Positions 7,343-8,196 of a stretch of DNA of 8,196 nucleotides are shown one piece after another; position 1 is the stretch's first letter, and each line of letters begins with the position of its first letter. Under the pieces are notes generated by a model. The model saw nothing but the letters and a program-made list of their open reading frames with translations. It ran no database searches and had not been told where the DNA came from. The translations under genes were made by a program, and so were the position numbers. The stretch spans positions 1 through 8,196 of the forward strand of contig JBAYJY010000196.1 in NCBI GenBank assembly GCA_041664945.1, in the 5' to 3' direction. This DNA comes from JBAYJY01 sp041664945. GTDB lineage: Bacteria > UBP15 > UBA6099.

Positions 7343-7372
7343 ATTTGTCGCCAAACGACAAATGCGACAAAT
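7343..7372. repeat. Cluster of three CGACAAAT octamers, inverted plus direct, before the glycosyltransferase start
   Basis: ATTTGTCG (7343-7350) is the perfect inverse of CGACAAAT at 7356-7363, with a 5-nt loop (CCAAA). A second direct copy follows at 7365-7372 after one base. With its flanking base, the second copy (GCGACAAAT) pairs over 9 bp with the left arm ATTTGTCGC. Two mutually exclusive hairpins can therefore form from one left arm. The cluster ends 20 bp before the ATG at 7393, where it could be a repressor operator or an RNA element affecting translation. The element is directly visible; its role is inference. Confidence 0.6.
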
Positions 7373-7392
7373 TAGTGCGGCGACGGTAATAA

Positions 7393-8196
7393 ATGCAGAA
7401 AATAACCAAAAAACAAGCGTATGCTTTAGGTGTTATCTTTTTTTTGTCGTTATTATTTCGAGCTATTTTCATTTCTAATTCTTATTATGATCCTGAAGAA
7501 ATCGCCAGAGTCATAATTACCCACACTACTCCGTTTTCAAGTTTTTTAGCCGCCGCCAAGATGGATATGACTGCATTTCTGGATATGTTTTATCTCAGAG
7601 CGTCTTATCAATTGTTTGACAGCGAGCTTTTCACGCGCTCGGCCCAATTGCTGTTAGGAATGATTTATTTAGCGCTCATATATTCTTTTGCGGGACGAAT
7701 GTTCGAGAATCGAGCGGCGGCGCTTCTTACGGCCGCAATAACAGGATTTTCCACATTCCATACTTTTTATTCAGGGATTATCAGATATCACAATTTCATC
7801 TGCATATTTTCGTTGCTTTCATATTATTCCTTTTGGCTCATCACTACAAAGCAATTTCGCTGGAAATATGCATTAGCTTACGGAATATCCACCTCCTTGG
7901 CGCTGATGTCGCAATATTATGCTTTCTATTTGATCGGGGCCCAAATCGCAACATTCATTATTCTCAATTGGAGAAAGCCGGCCTCGTGGCTGAAAATTGT
8001 TCCGGGATTGCTGTTATCATTTCTAATATTTTCCCTTTGGATTCCAATTTTTATCTTTCAGCTCAAGCAGACATCCACTCACGCGGCGTCGGGAACAAGA
8101 ACGGTTTTCGAGAAAATATTCAGCAGGGATTTGTTGAATTTGTTCGACGTGCTGTTCAATTTCATGTTAGGCGACCATTACCTCATTCACAGCCAC
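7393..8196 (+). CDS. Polytopic membrane protein, probable GT-C glycosyltransferase (PMT_2/ArnT-like), C-terminus beyond right edge
   Basis: This frame is open for 268 codons to the right edge. A TAA stop sits directly before the ATG, so no upstream start is possible; a strong Shine-Dalgarno is not visible. The product has a basic N-terminus, a first membrane segment at about 9-27, then an external loop with YYDPEE (31-36). That is where GT-C enzymes of the PMT_2 group carry their catalytic acidic residue. The following pattern also fits: a helix with FYLRASYQLF, TRSAQLLLGMIYLALIY (81-97), the AAALLTAAI membrane helix, then FYSGIIRYHNFICIFSLLS (125-143), which corresponds to the family's 'yYsrxxRxY' stretch. 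Further hydrophobic segments lie near 160-191 and 202-222. Such enzymes move sugars from polyprenyl-phosphate donors to lipids or proteins on the outer face of the inner membrane. The acceptor cannot be predicted. Codons are more AT-rich than in the divergent protease. Family membership is by pattern only. Confidence 0.75.
   Translation, partial: MQKITKKQAYALGVIFFLSLLFRAIFISNSYYDPEEIARVIITHTTPFSSFLAAAKMDMTAFLDMFYLRASYQLFDSELFTRSAQLLLGMIYLALIYSFAGRMFENRAAALLTAAITGFSTFHTFYSGIIRYHNFICIFSLLSYYSFWLITTKQFRWKYALAYGISTSLALMSQYYAFYLIGAQIATFIILNWRKPASWLKIVPGLLLSFLIFSLWIPIFIFQLKQTSTHAASGTRTVFEKIFSRDLLNLFDVLFNFMLGDHYLIHSH

Larger units (their letters stand above)
6649..7392. other. AT-rich divergent intergenic region without a recognisable gene
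   Basis: This 744 bp stretch separates two divergently transcribed genes and is much richer in A and T than the protease gene, most strongly at about 6710-6930. Stops are frequent in every frame, and no start with a ribosome binding site opens a convincing product. I see no tRNA, rRNA or intrinsic terminator; the T-run at 7245-7252 has no stem before it. The part from about 7000 to 7390 is less AT-rich and could hold a leader, regulatory sites or eroded sequence. It contains a TTGACA hexamer, ACATGAA repeats and the CGACAAAT octamer cluster described separately. Confidence 0.75.

Noticed and set aside
7438..7445. T8 tract within codons 16-18 of the glycosyltransferase gene, a possible phase-variation site
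   Set aside because: The tract is short and falls in a membrane helix where Phe/Leu codons naturally produce T runs; the frame is intact.
7224..7472. Minus-strand 82-codon frame overlapping the start of the glycosyltransferase gene
   Set aside because: It is Lys/Arg/Tyr-rich with no domain pattern, no clear ribosome binding site, and overlaps the better-supported membrane protein on the other strand.

Overview
The window looks like a piece of an uncultured or poorly characterised bacterium's chromosome. It has bacterial-style start sites, a Sec signal peptide and very large secreted repeat proteins of the kind common in environmental Gram-negative and candidate-phylum lineages. That assignment is inference, because no marker gene is present. 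There are no rRNA, tRNA, CRISPR or insertion-sequence signals.

Positions 1-6648 are one uninterrupted minus-strand reading frame: the first 2216 codons of a giant secreted subtilisin-family (S8) protease, whose C-terminus lies beyond the left edge. From N to C it contains: a signal peptide (about residues 1-25); a two-part domain built on 'GW-x-I-x-x-P ... W' motifs (33-176); an Ig-like stretch (187-286); a fervidolysin-like prodomain (about 313-383); an S8 catalytic domain with Asp426, His461, Asn558 and Ser623; a PKD-like and a Big-like domain (683-860); a PQQ-like beta-propeller of about eight blades (900-1275); two more Ig-like domains (1278-1504); and at least six tandem Ig-like repeats of 115-127 residues (1505 to the edge). 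The repeats alternate between two types.

Positions 6649-7392 are a visibly AT-rich, gene-free divergent intergenic region of 744 bp. It holds a plausible promoter for the protease, a perfect TTGACA hexamer facing the other gene, and a compact cluster of three ATTTGTCG/CGACAAAT octamers just upstream of the rightward gene.

Positions 7393-8196 are the first 268 codons of a rightward polytopic membrane protein that resembles GT-C glycosyltransferases of the PMT_2/ArnT-like superfamily, cut by the right edge. The two genes are divergently transcribed. A link, such as glycosylation of the Ser/Thr/Asn-rich surface protein by the GT-C enzyme, is possible but rests only on adjacency. The most unusual content is the protease itself: its length, the alternating repeat array, a four-cysteine cluster in the catalytic domain and a non-canonical catalytic serine loop.
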